From JBFWNG01 sp050251195 (GTDB lineage: Bacteria; Bdellovibrionota_B; Oligoflexia; Oligoflexales; Oligoflexaceae), in the NCBI GenBank assembly GCA_050251195.1, contig JBFWNG010000006.1:62001-126000 (forward strand): a DNA stretch of 64,000 nucleotides. The letters run 5' to 3'. Below the pieces are notes generated by a model. That model was not told the origin of the DNA, made no database searches, and worked only from the letters and a program-made list of their open reading frames with translations. Position numbers and translations under genes: made by a program. Positions 52,213 to 60,297 of the stretch are shown in pieces (the stretch's first letter is position 1; each line of letters starts with the position of its first letter).

Positions 52213-53047
52213 ACAAACCTTGGTGTAGGGCATGCACCGCTTTGACGATGTGATGGGAAACCGAGTGAAGCCATGCCGGACGAATTTCAATGATCTTATT
52301 TCGTTTCACCGCCGGCATGATTTTCCATCCTGCCATGGTCTTCAGGTTGAAATCGAGCGGGTTGTCGGCTGTCGCCACCACTATAAAATCGGGATTAAGC
52401 GTTGCGATGCGTTCCACATTTACGACCGGCCAGCCTTTAATCCCTAGGGTGAGGGCTAAATTGGACCCGCCTGCCTTCGAGACAATCTCGTCGAAGAGAC
52501 TGCCCGCCCCCCAAATGGTTCCGTCCGCGCTAAAGTTTAAGACCGTGGGCTTAACGGAAGCCTTTGCGTACTCTGCAGCAAGGGTCTTGAGTTGGGCATT
52601 CATCGATTCGACAAGGTCGTTGGCTTCCCGAGTTTTGCCCGTGGCCCGTCCGAGAGTCCTTATGTTGTCGACAATGTCGTTGAAGGTGTTAAAGCGTTGC
52701 AGCGTCACCGCGGTTACGCCCAACTTTTTGACGGTAAGAGCAATCTCGGGACGGTTGTAGGACGCGAGGATAACAAGATCCGGCTTGAGCTGCGCAAGAT
52801 ACTCCATATTGTCGCCAAGGCTCGCGAGCTTGGCGGGGACCTCTTCTGCAATAGCGCTATAAACTTTGTCGTCCGCCAAATGCGATAATCCGACAATTCT
52901 GTTTCGGTCCGTTCGCAATAGCTCCCAGAGAATTTCGTCACAGCCAAGGCAGAACGATGCGATCCTTTGCGGAGCGGGTTTTGCCGCTTTCGCTATGTTG
53001 GAAAAGGAAAGCAGCGCTGTCAGAATAAGAAGTGGTCTTAATGACAT
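52202..53047 (-). CDS. Periplasmic substrate-binding protein of a BtuFCD/FecBCD-like importer
   Basis: 281 residues with a signal peptide (SFSNIAKA, cut near residue 21) and no lipobox, so it is soluble in the periplasm. The helical-backbone binding fold is seen in RIASFCLGCDEILWELLRTDRNRIVGLSHLADD, LAQLKPDLVILASYNRPE, and LNPDFIVVATADNP. A CLGC pair early in the mature chain is unusual for BtuF. ATG 53047 is the start that gives a proper signal peptide; the longer frame is not needed. It is the first gene of the importer operon and is transcribed away from cardiolipin synthase across about 119 bp. Confidence 0.85.
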   Translation of the reverse strand: MSLRPLLILTALLSFSNIAKAAKPAPQRIASFCLGCDEILWELLRTDRNRIVGLSHLADDKVYSAIAEEVPAKLASLGDNMEYLAQLKPDLVILASYNRPEIALTVKKLGVTAVTLQRFNTFNDIVDNIRTLGRATGKTREANDLVESMNAQLKTLAAEYAKASVKPTVLNFSADGTIWGAGSLFDEIVSKAGGSNLALTLGIKGWPVVNVERIATLNPDFIVVATADNPLDFNLKTMAGWKIMPAVKRNKIIEIRPAWLHSVSHHIVKAVHALHQGLYAR

Positions 53048-53166
53048 AGATGACAAACCTACAATGGTGCGATCATGTTCATAGGCGTTCTTGCCGCTAA
53101 TTTCAATTTTAATTTCGGAATACCGCCGTGAAGGTATAGAATACACGATGGCGGGAGGATAATCTT

Positions 53167-54630
53167 TTGGATTCTGGGTTTCTGCATCACATGGGATTGA
53201 AGGCTGACCCTGTATTCTGGAGTACAACGCTGCTCTATACTTTGGCGTTTTACAACTGCTTTAGAATAATAGGTCAAAACATCAGCCCGCAAACAGCGCT
53301 GGCGTGGATTCTCATCAATGCGGCATTTCCGCCTGTGGGCGTGCCTTTGTATTATTTACTTGGGCAGAACCGACTCAAGTCTTATGTGAAACGGCGACGA
53401 AAAAGCCGCAAAAGGCGCATGGAGACGGATCAGATATCGGAACGCTTCGAAGTAGACCAGATGCCTGTGGTGCCCTATATTTCAGAGTTCGAAGGATTTG
53501 CTCGTCTAAGTGAATCGTTTACCCCGAGCCTCGCAACTGACGTTCAGCTTCTCATCGACGGCGAGATGACATTCGAAAGCATCTTTCAGGAGATCAAGTC
53601 GGCCAAGCGTTATATTTTCGTGCAATATTACATATTGCGATCGGACCGCCTGGGGCTTGAGCTTAAACAGCTTTTGATCGAGAAGGCCAAAGAAGGTGTG
53701 GCTATCTTTTTGCTGCTTGACCATATCGGATCCTTTTTCCTGACTCAGAGCTATCTCAAAGACCTGTCCGATTCAGGCGTGCACATTGCCAAGTTCTTAC
53801 CGCTCAGACTTAATTTGCAGATCAACTTTCGCAATCACAGAAAATTAGTGGTTGTAGACGGCCGCTCGGCGTTTTTAGGCGGTCTGAATGTTGGCGTCGA
53901 GTATCTCGGCAAGCAAAAAGCGGCGTATTGGCGCGATACCCATGTGAAGGTGACGGGAGCCGTTGTCGAGCGACTCGAAGAAGTATTCTTGGACGATTGG
54001 TATTTTGCCGCGCGCAAGCGGACAAAACGACTTCCTGCGCTCGTCTTGCAGCGCAAAGTATTGGGAGGCTCCCCGTCGACGTCGCCGACTCCTGTGCAGG
54101 TCGTGTCTTTTGGGCCTAACGATGAGACGCAAATTGGACTGTTGCTTTTCTTGCAGATCATTAATATCGCAAAAGAACGCCTGTGGATCGCCTCTCCTTA
54201 CTTCGTTCCCGATTCGACTCTCGAGCAGCACCTTGAGCTGGCGGCAGTTCGAGGTGTTGACGTTCGCATTCTAATTCCTTCCACCTCCGACCACCACTTT
54301 GTCCATTGGGTGACGATGGGCTATGCGAAGAAGCTCGTGCAAAAGGGTATCAAGGTTTTCTGCTACCAAAAGGGTTTTATGCATCAAAAGATTATTTTGG
54401 TGGACAACGAGTTGACGGTTTTAGGCACCAGCAATTTCGACAATCGATCCATATATTTAAACTTCGAAACAGCCCTTCTCGTGTACGGCAAAAATTTCGG
54501 CGACAAAATAACGGCTATGCTGGTAAAGGATTTTGCGTCGTCGCGCGAATTGACCATGGAGGCGACGAAGACGTCTTGGCTGGTGAACTTTCGATCGGGT
54601 TTGGTGTCGTTACTAGCGCCGTTGATGTAA
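53167..54630 (+). CDS. cls: Cardiolipin synthase (phospholipase D family)
   Basis: 487 residues. Two N-terminal membrane segments precede two HKD catalytic motifs: NHRKLVVVDGRSAFLGGLNVG near residue 225 and MHQKIILVDNELTVLGTSNFDNRS near residue 405. The layout matches bacterial ClsA, which joins two phosphatidylglycerols to cardiolipin and glycerol at the inner membrane. The start is TTG 53167, with GCGGGAGGA six to seven bases upstream; an ATG eight codons later has no ribosome site. A basic stretch (KRRRKSRKRR) follows the second membrane helix on the cytoplasmic side. The stop lies three bases from the convergent FHA gene stop. Confidence 0.92.
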   Translation: MDSGFLHHMGLKADPVFWSTTLLYTLAFYNCFRIIGQNISPQTALAWILINAAFPPVGVPLYYLLGQNRLKSYVKRRRKSRKRRMETDQISERFEVDQMPVVPYISEFEGFARLSESFTPSLATDVQLLIDGEMTFESIFQEIKSAKRYIFVQYYILRSDRLGLELKQLLIEKAKEGVAIFLLLDHIGSFFLTQSYLKDLSDSGVHIAKFLPLRLNLQINFRNHRKLVVVDGRSAFLGGLNVGVEYLGKQKAAYWRDTHVKVTGAVVERLEEVFLDDWYFAARKRTKRLPALVLQRKVLGGSPSTSPTPVQVVSFGPNDETQIGLLLFLQIINIAKERLWIASPYFVPDSTLEQHLELAAVRGVDVRILIPSTSDHHFVHWVTMGYAKKLVQKGIKVFCYQKGFMHQKIILVDNELTVLGTSNFDNRSIYLNFETALLVYGKNFGDKITAMLVKDFASSRELTMEATKTSWLVNFRSGLVSLLAPLM

Positions 54631-54633
54631 GAC

Positions 54634-55359
54634 TTATTTGGCGTTCTTGTTTTTAGTAGGCGATATGTAGATTCGGCACAGCCCGATTTTTATTTCGTCG
54701 CTAGGCTTCACCGGATGGAGACCTGTAATTTTCTTGCCGTTAAGGAAAGAACCGTTGGTTGATCCCTGATCCTCGATAAAGACTTGTCCCGTCTCGTTCA
54801 GTTTTACCATTAAATGTTTTCGCGAAATTTCGGGGTCCTGATCGAATTTGCCAAAGCTCGTGGCGCGTCCCAGGTAGATTATCGGTTGATGCACGGTCAG
54901 GTTTTCCTGAACGCCATTGCCGTAGGTGACGTTGATATGGAGGACCCTCTCTTGGGTGGAGCGAAGCTCTTTCTCAATAATCGTGTCGACGATGCTGTAC
55001 GCAGTGTTCTCAGCCTTTTTGCTCTTGAAAAGAGTGGGGATATGGCGAACCTTGGATTCGTCTTCCAAGGAAAATCGGAATGAGGTCCGTCCGATGGTAA
55101 TGACGTCTCCGTGGGATAGCTTCGCTTTAACGATTCGTTGGTTGTTAACGAAGGTTCCGTTGCTGCTGTTCATGTCGAAGACGTGATACGTGTCGCTGAT
55201 ATTTTGAATCTGGCAATGGGTTGAAGAAATTTCGGAATCGTCGATGATGATGTCAGCTTTTTCGCGACCGAGGATCGTGGCGTCACGGCGAAGTTTCACC
55301 AGTTCGTTGGCGCGATCTGGGGATAAACAAACTAATACGCCTCGCTTGTCGCTTTTCAA
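54634..55359 (-). CDS. Protein with two FHA domains
   Basis: 241 residues. The N-terminal FHA domain shows ILGREKADIIIDDSEISSTHCQI and NSSNGTFVNNQRI; the C-terminal one shows IYLGRATSFGKFDQDPEISRKHLMV and GSTNGSFLNGKKI. Both keep the Gly-Arg, Ser and Asn positions that hold phosphothreonine. A linker of about 40 residues separates them. It therefore probably docks phosphoproteins, for example substrates of a Ser/Thr kinase such as that at 7-12 kb. The start is TTG 55359 with AGGAGA six bases upstream. It is the likely partner gene of the receiver-like protein 55 bp upstream on the same strand. Confidence 0.88.
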   Translation of the reverse strand: MKSDKRGVLVCLSPDRANELVKLRRDATILGREKADIIIDDSEISSTHCQIQNISDTYHVFDMNSSNGTFVNNQRIVKAKLSHGDVITIGRTSFRFSLEDESKVRHIPTLFKSKKAENTAYSIVDTIIEKELRSTQERVLHINVTYGNGVQENLTVHQPIIYLGRATSFGKFDQDPEISRKHLMVKLNETGQVFIEDQGSTNGSFLNGKKITGLHPVKPSDEIKIGLCRIYISPTKNKNAK

Positions 55360-55414
55360 CCGAATCTCCTGTCTATTCCATTATAAACTGTTCGCTTCAT
55401 TTCACAAAATCGGT

Positions 55415-57043
55415 TTAGTGTTGAAACATGAATAATATTGAGACGACAAGACTCACAACAGCAGACAGCGCGATGAGGGACATAACGTACAATCCTTCGT
55501 CAGCGTCGGGTTTGCGAATCGATTCATTACTTGGCGTCTTCGTGCCGTACTGGGCGTGAATCTCGACGATCTGCTTGGGTTCTTCGACCGATTTTGGCTG
55601 GTCTTCTGCCATAATGGGCGCTGAACCTTTTTGAGGTTCCAGTTCGATCTTTGGGACCGACGTATTTGTTTCAGCAATCGGAATTGTCACATTTCGATTG
55701 GGGACCGCGCAAAACTGCGCTTCGACGACATAAGCTCCGCGCTCGTTGGGATCAGGCTGCACATTTATCACCTTGATATAAGGTGCGGTTCCAAATTGTG
55801 CTTCGAGCTCTTTGCACTTGACTTGCGCAAGAGCGAAGTTGCCGATGTGGCTGCGCGCAATAAGCGTTAGCCCGGAGTCGCTCCAAGTCCTGATTTCGGC
55901 CTGGACATCAAGCTCCGCCAAGGAGAACTCGTGATCAGACGGAATAAAAAAAGCGCCCGTGTCGGCGAGACTTGGCAATTTGCTAAAGTCCAAGACTTGT
56001 TTAAGCAATACTTCTTCCAGGTTCTTGGGTATTCGATTGAGAAAATGGACCCGGCGTTTCACGTGCAGCGATTCCGGTTGGCTTCGTTGAGAGCCCACCA
56101 CGACGATCGCACAATGTTTGGGTAAGTTCTGTTCCATTGTCCGGAATCGGTCGAGATACTCCCCCTTACAAAATCGATCTTCGATGAAGACGAGATCAGG
56201 CGAAAAATATTTTGGTTCTTCGACAACGCTGCGCTTTTGCAGGGCGCTATGGACTTCGAACTTTTCAGCGGGCAGGTAGCTTAAGAGGGCCGATCTCAAT
56301 GCCGGCGATTGGATTGCCAGAAACGCCTTGCATCGTCTTCCGGTGTTGAGATTTTTGAGCAGCTCGAGCGTGTCGCTCGTTAACGTAGACGTGTTGTCTT
56401 TGGTTTCCCAACTTCCGACGAGAGCTTCCGAAAAGCGATAGAACAAGTTGTCCTGGTAACGCCTCTGGATCTCGATCGCGATGGATTTGCGTCCCATAGA
56501 CTGGGCAAGCGGGCCAACGAGCGCAAGCTTGTCGCCGGTTTCGGCGGCTACTCTCGATTCGATCCAGATGCGATTGGTCGTCAACCAAACCGCCCTGGCC
56601 GGCACAAGGATTGAAGCCGGCTTGTTCAATTGGCGATCCTGGGCTTTCTGCGCAAACGACGCAGGCTGACCGCTTGTCGAAAACTCAAACCGTCGCAACC
56701 AATCCTCATTCTTCAGTTCGAGCGGAACCATGTCGCGAAATCCTTCGCAGGCCGCGAGCCGCAAGATTGCATCCAAACTTCTCGAAACGGAGAGAAGCAG
56801 TCTCGCGCCTTGGATGTCCGGCATATGTCGAAGGAGCGTTACCGCTTTGGAGATAAAGGTTTCAGGACCTTCGTCACCGACCACAAGAATGGTGACGCGT
56901 TGATTTCGCAAAGCTTTCGTTAGAGAATCAAGAGTTTTGAAAAACTCGACTTTATAGCCGCGCGCGTCCAACAGCGCAGCTTTCTTCTCGTGCTCGCTTT
57001 GCTTGTCGATGGTTAACCAATATACACGTTTGGGCGTCGTCAT
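55415..57043 (-). CDS. Tail-anchored protein with receiver-like domains
   Basis: 542 residues. Two segments read like receiver folds without a convincing phospho-acceptor set: residues about 5-110 (VYWLTIDKQSEHEKKAALLDARGYKVEFFKT, then VTILVVGDEGP) and about 240-350 (CKAFLAIQSPALRSALLSYLPAEKFEVHSAL, then DLVFIEDRF). A PilZ-like beta region follows (SLAELDVQAEIRTWSDSGLTLIARSHIG), then a Pro/Glu linker. The chain ends in a single hydrophobic helix (YVMSLIALSAVVSLVVSILFMFQH), so it is anchored by its C-terminus. ATG 57043 is the first Met before homology-like structure but lacks a clear ribosome site. It precedes the FHA gene. Confidence 0.55.
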   Translation of the reverse strand: MTTPKRVYWLTIDKQSEHEKKAALLDARGYKVEFFKTLDSLTKALRNQRVTILVVGDEGPETFISKAVTLLRHMPDIQGARLLLSVSRSLDAILRLAACEGFRDMVPLELKNEDWLRRFEFSTSGQPASFAQKAQDRQLNKPASILVPARAVWLTTNRIWIESRVAAETGDKLALVGPLAQSMGRKSIAIEIQRRYQDNLFYRFSEALVGSWETKDNTSTLTSDTLELLKNLNTGRRCKAFLAIQSPALRSALLSYLPAEKFEVHSALQKRSVVEEPKYFSPDLVFIEDRFCKGEYLDRFRTMEQNLPKHCAIVVVGSQRSQPESLHVKRRVHFLNRIPKNLEEVLLKQVLDFSKLPSLADTGAFFIPSDHEFSLAELDVQAEIRTWSDSGLTLIARSHIGNFALAQVKCKELEAQFGTAPYIKVINVQPDPNERGAYVVEAQFCAVPNRNVTIPIAETNTSVPKIELEPQKGSAPIMAEDQPKSVEEPKQIVEIHAQYGTKTPSNESIRKPDADEGLYVMSLIALSAVVSLVVSILFMFQH

Positions 57044-57186
57044 GTAGAGGATTTCGGAAGTTAAGCCAAGATCCTTACTGCCGGAGCTTGGTAAAGTAGC
57101 AATAACAGTCAAAAAACGGTATGAAAGAACTTACTCGTATAGACTTTCACATATGCTTATGCGTGATCAGGATCGTGCTCCTGCCC

Positions 57187-58377
57187 TTATGGATTTCCCT
57201 CAGCCAAGGGAATAGCGGAAGGGATGATGATGGAAGATAGTAAACCCAACGATTTTTGTAGGAGTCTTCCCGACGTCATGATCTTTGTGTCTCGTACTTC
57301 GTGAATGACTCGCAGCCTGGCGTTTGAGCCCGTAGGGCCTTCGAGAGCGATGGAATAAAACGTTTTCCATACCCATTCGTCGCCTTGTTCTTCAAGGCAC
57401 CAACCCCATTTGGTTACCATATCCCGGCTGAAGAAGTAGCTTCGTGGGCTGTAGGGAACGTCGTCGTCTTTGCGTACAGCGTTGCCGCAGTTTGTTTCAA
57501 ACTGTAGGCTTTCTTCCTGATAGTTATCGTCGGCGTTAAAGAACGCTGCGCGAATTATCTCGTTGCTTTGCTCTAGATTTTTTTCGTCCGTGAGAACAAT
57601 CATGTTGTCGGCGAAGGGGCTGCTGTAAGTTCCTTTCAGGCGCTCGATCCTCGGGAAGGATTCGCAGTAGGCGAGATCGTCGTCTTCTGAAATGCTATTG
57701 CCGCGTCCTCTGCACTCTTCTTCGGACGTGGTTGAGCCGTCCTCGCCTAGAAGCGTAAAGGCGTTTGTCTCGCCCTTAAGCGAACTAGAGGAACTATAGT
57801 AATAAACGTAGGAATTAAAGGGGACGATGAGAAAGCTATTGGGCCCGAGGAGCAAATTGCGATTTGCTTGGGATGAATGATCCTTTGTGGGACGCGGAAG
57901 GTCTTTGACTCCCTCCACCGGCGGGACTCTTTGCGCGGCGCCAGAAGCATCCTGCGCGGGTTTTCCTTTCGTCTGATCGCTCGTGAACTTGACTTTCACA
58001 GGACTGGAATCCGAACGTCCGCTCTCCGGATCCTTTGCCCGGTATGTGAGGGAGTACGATTTGCCGTGGACCAGATGATCCCACACATATTTGTCAGGAC
58101 AACTTTCGAAGTCGTTGCCTTTCTGTCCTGTCTTGCACTCATACTGTGGCGCGAACACGTTGGAGGCAAATTGAAGGTCGATTTGTCCAGCCTTGAGGCG
58201 ATTTGGAATGCTGTAGGGAGCGATAAGAAAGGTCTCCACCGGAACGTTGTTGGGGAGCACTAGCTCGGCGGTAGGGGGTTCTTGCTGCTTTCGAAGATTG
58301 AGAAAGTCGGATTGGGCGCAGCCGACGCTTAACATCAGCGCTAGCAAAGACAGGAGATGTGTCTTTAACAATTCCAT
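57187..58377 (-). CDS. Large lipoprotein of unknown function
   Basis: 396 residues with a good lipobox, LSVGC (Cys at residue 20). The N-terminal 130 residues contain a possible beta-sandwich (TAELVLPNNVPVETFLIAPYSIPNRLKAGQIDL) with a cysteine pair; a Pro/Lys/Ser linker leads to a second, larger domain with SYVYYYSSSSS, several DDD/EEE acidic patches and four to six cysteines. A hydrophobic C-terminal stretch (LGLLSSIIIPSAIPLA) is odd for a periplasmic lipoprotein. The family is not recognised. It is transcribed on the same strand as the next large lipoprotein to the right but separated from it by a terminator. Confidence 0.6.
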   Translation of the reverse strand: MELLKTHLLSLLALMLSVGCAQSDFLNLRKQQEPPTAELVLPNNVPVETFLIAPYSIPNRLKAGQIDLQFASNVFAPQYECKTGQKGNDFESCPDKYVWDHLVHGKSYSLTYRAKDPESGRSDSSPVKVKFTSDQTKGKPAQDASGAAQRVPPVEGVKDLPRPTKDHSSQANRNLLLGPNSFLIVPFNSYVYYYSSSSSLKGETNAFTLLGEDGSTTSEEECRGRGNSISEDDDLAYCESFPRIERLKGTYSSPFADNMIVLTDEKNLEQSNEIIRAAFFNADDNYQEESLQFETNCGNAVRKDDDVPYSPRSYFFSRDMVTKWGWCLEEQGDEWVWKTFYSIALEGPTGSNARLRVIHEVRDTKIMTSGRLLQKSLGLLSSIIIPSAIPLAEGNP

Positions 58378-58506
58378 GAACTACCCTTGGTGTCGCGGAA
58401 TTATATTATAATTATTTTAATAAATCAAGATAGTGTTATTAAAAGTTTAAAATATATTAAAATCGAGGGGATGAGCGAAGTTTTGCGTTAGCGTGGGGGG
58501 CTTTAT

Positions 58507-58532
58507 AAAAAAGGGCTCCCCGTAGGGAGCCC
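58507..58532 (-). terminator. Intrinsic terminator of the EF-hand-like lipoprotein gene
   Basis: GGGCTCCC-TACG-GGGAGCCC forms an eight-pair GC-rich hairpin on the minus strand followed by TTTTTT. It lies about 50 bases beyond the stop at 58579. Confidence 0.88.
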
Positions 58533-58578
58533 TAAAAAGAGGGACCGAAATTTGGTATCTCGGTATAATAGCTAAGAA

Positions 58579-60075
58579 TTACTGGCGAATCTTACGGAAC
58601 CAGATGTCGAAGACCATGCGCAGAGTGCCGTCTTCGAGGATGACGCTGGAGCGTTCCCGGGTTTCGTTGCCGTAAACGTCCATTTCAAAACCACTCGTGT
58701 AGAGCAGGTCGATGGTGCCCACTTTGAGGTCTTCCAAAGACTTGAGCTCGTCTGGGGCTGCAACCCCGTCGAAGTTCACGTCCGTCCAGAGGCGAAGTTT
58801 GCTGTAAACCTCGTCGGACGCATTGATCTTCGAGTCTTTGTTGTCGTCATATTTTGCCAGGGCGAGGAAGCCGTTGGATGACGTCAATTGGTCGGGTCCA
58901 ATCGAGAAGTTACCAAAAAGCTCGGTACCGTTGTCGATATTGCCGTTGGCGTTTACGTCAAGAGTCAAGAACGAAGTCTCTCCGCCCAGCGGCCAAGAGA
59001 TTTGGTCTTTTTTGCCGTCGGCGTCGATGTCAAATTCCACGCCGTCGAGCGGAGCGCTCAATTCCACACCTTTGTTGGCAAAGTCGATCACGAGCGGAGA
59101 AACTGTACCGTCGCACTCTTCGTAGTCGTTTTCATAATCGCCGTATTCACCGCCCAATAGGTTGTTGGAGTCTTTCTTGTTGGTGTCATAGAGTAATACG
59201 ACTTGAGGTGCCATAACCGTTTCGAATTCAACAGCGTTGATAGAGCTTCGGATAACCCGGATGCCTTCGTTCTTGTTGATGTAAGATACCTCGGGGTATC
59301 GAACAAGACCGTTTTCAACGGTTATTCTTGGAGCACCGCCAAAAACGCCTTCGTTTTCAAAAATGATTTCGTCGCGAACCGTCTTGTGGTTCTTTCTGTC
59401 GAAATCCTTAGTGAATTTGAAGACGCCGCGTTTCTCTTCGCGGAAGTATTCGGACTCGTAATCTGAAAACAAATCACGTTGGAAGTCTATAAGCTCGCCG
59501 TATTCTCGTAGGAAATCTGTTTCCTCGCACGCAGAACCCTTGTTGCACAACAGGATATTGTACGTACCGTCGGCAACGTCACTAAAGTTGATGCCAAAGT
59601 CGCCTGTGTTGACGATGTCGGCGATAAAGTCGCTGTCAACGTTGAACGTAATAGGGGCCTGGCCATTGCCTTCGATCGGAAACAATTTGACCACGACGTC
59701 AGACGGTTGCAGGTCGAGAAGCGTGAATCCGTGAAGTTTATATCCGCGGTCCGAGCAAATCTTTCTCGTCGGGAATATCGACTCGCCCGTCGGCTTCGTT
59801 TTGCCGCCAGTTCCGCCCTTACCAGCCGGGGTTACCGGGGTAGGCTTGAAAACGGGTTCGTTGATTGAATTATCCCGCTTGATTTCTGTCACGGGTTCTT
59901 CAAACGCCGAATTTTCCAGGATTGCTTCTTTGCCGTTTTTGCCGTCGTCGCGGGCAAGGCCGGTTTTGAACTTTTTGATGCTGTTTGAGTCAGCATCAAA
60001 AGACTTTTTGCTGCAGCCGGTAAATACCAGCAAACTGGGCAGCAACAGTCCCAAAATAGAGGTTCCGATTCGCAT
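58579..60075 (-). CDS. Lipoprotein with calcium-binding (EF-hand/dockerin-like) C-terminal region
   Basis: 498 residues, lipobox FTGC (Cys at residue 21), AGGAG before the ATG. After a Gly/Lys/Pro linker comes a beta-rich region, then from about residue 330 a pattern seen in FrpC- and RTX-associated proteins: PLVIDFANKGVELSAPLDGVEFDIDADGKKDQISWP, DVNANGNIDNGTELFGNFS, YDDNKDSKINASDEVYSKLRLWTDVNFDGVAAPDEL. The three D-x-[DN]-x-[DN]-G/S loops should bind calcium. The surface role (adhesion or matrix binding) is inferred. Its upstream region holds a small hairpin (AGCTAGG/CCTAGCT, 60120-60140). A strong terminator follows. Confidence 0.75.
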   Translation of the reverse strand: MRIGTSILGLLLPSLLVFTGCSKKSFDADSNSIKKFKTGLARDDGKNGKEAILENSAFEEPVTEIKRDNSINEPVFKPTPVTPAGKGGTGGKTKPTGESIFPTRKICSDRGYKLHGFTLLDLQPSDVVVKLFPIEGNGQAPITFNVDSDFIADIVNTGDFGINFSDVADGTYNILLCNKGSACEETDFLREYGELIDFQRDLFSDYESEYFREEKRGVFKFTKDFDRKNHKTVRDEIIFENEGVFGGAPRITVENGLVRYPEVSYINKNEGIRVIRSSINAVEFETVMAPQVVLLYDTNKKDSNNLLGGEYGDYENDYEECDGTVSPLVIDFANKGVELSAPLDGVEFDIDADGKKDQISWPLGGETSFLTLDVNANGNIDNGTELFGNFSIGPDQLTSSNGFLALAKYDDNKDSKINASDEVYSKLRLWTDVNFDGVAAPDELKSLEDLKVGTIDLLYTSGFEMDVYGNETRERSSVILEDGTLRMVFDIWFRKIRQ

Positions 60076-60297
60076 AACAATTCTCCTTAATCAACATCCG
60101 CATCAAATCAACACGAAACAGCTAGGAGGGACACCTAGCTCCGATGTGCAAAGTGCATACCACGTACCAGACGGCGGATTTCTTAAGCGGCGGATATGGA
60201 AAGGAAATATTTCTAAGGAAACGATGTCGGGTGGTAAAACAGTTGTCCATTGTCCAATACTTTGACATTCTGCCTATACTTACTAAGGGATACCAAC

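Noticed and set aside
53048..53166. Possible cobalamin riboswitch or Fur box ahead of the BtuFCD/FecBCD-like operon
   Set aside because: The upstream region is too short for a cobalamin aptamer and shows no B12-box core or clear 19-bp Fur palindrome.
239..60265. The 16-mer TTGTCCAATACTTTGA occurs near 239-254 and again at 60250-60265
   Set aside because: One 16-base match is expected by chance in a window of this size, and the two contexts (kbl upstream region on the opposite strand, addB upstream) are unrelated.
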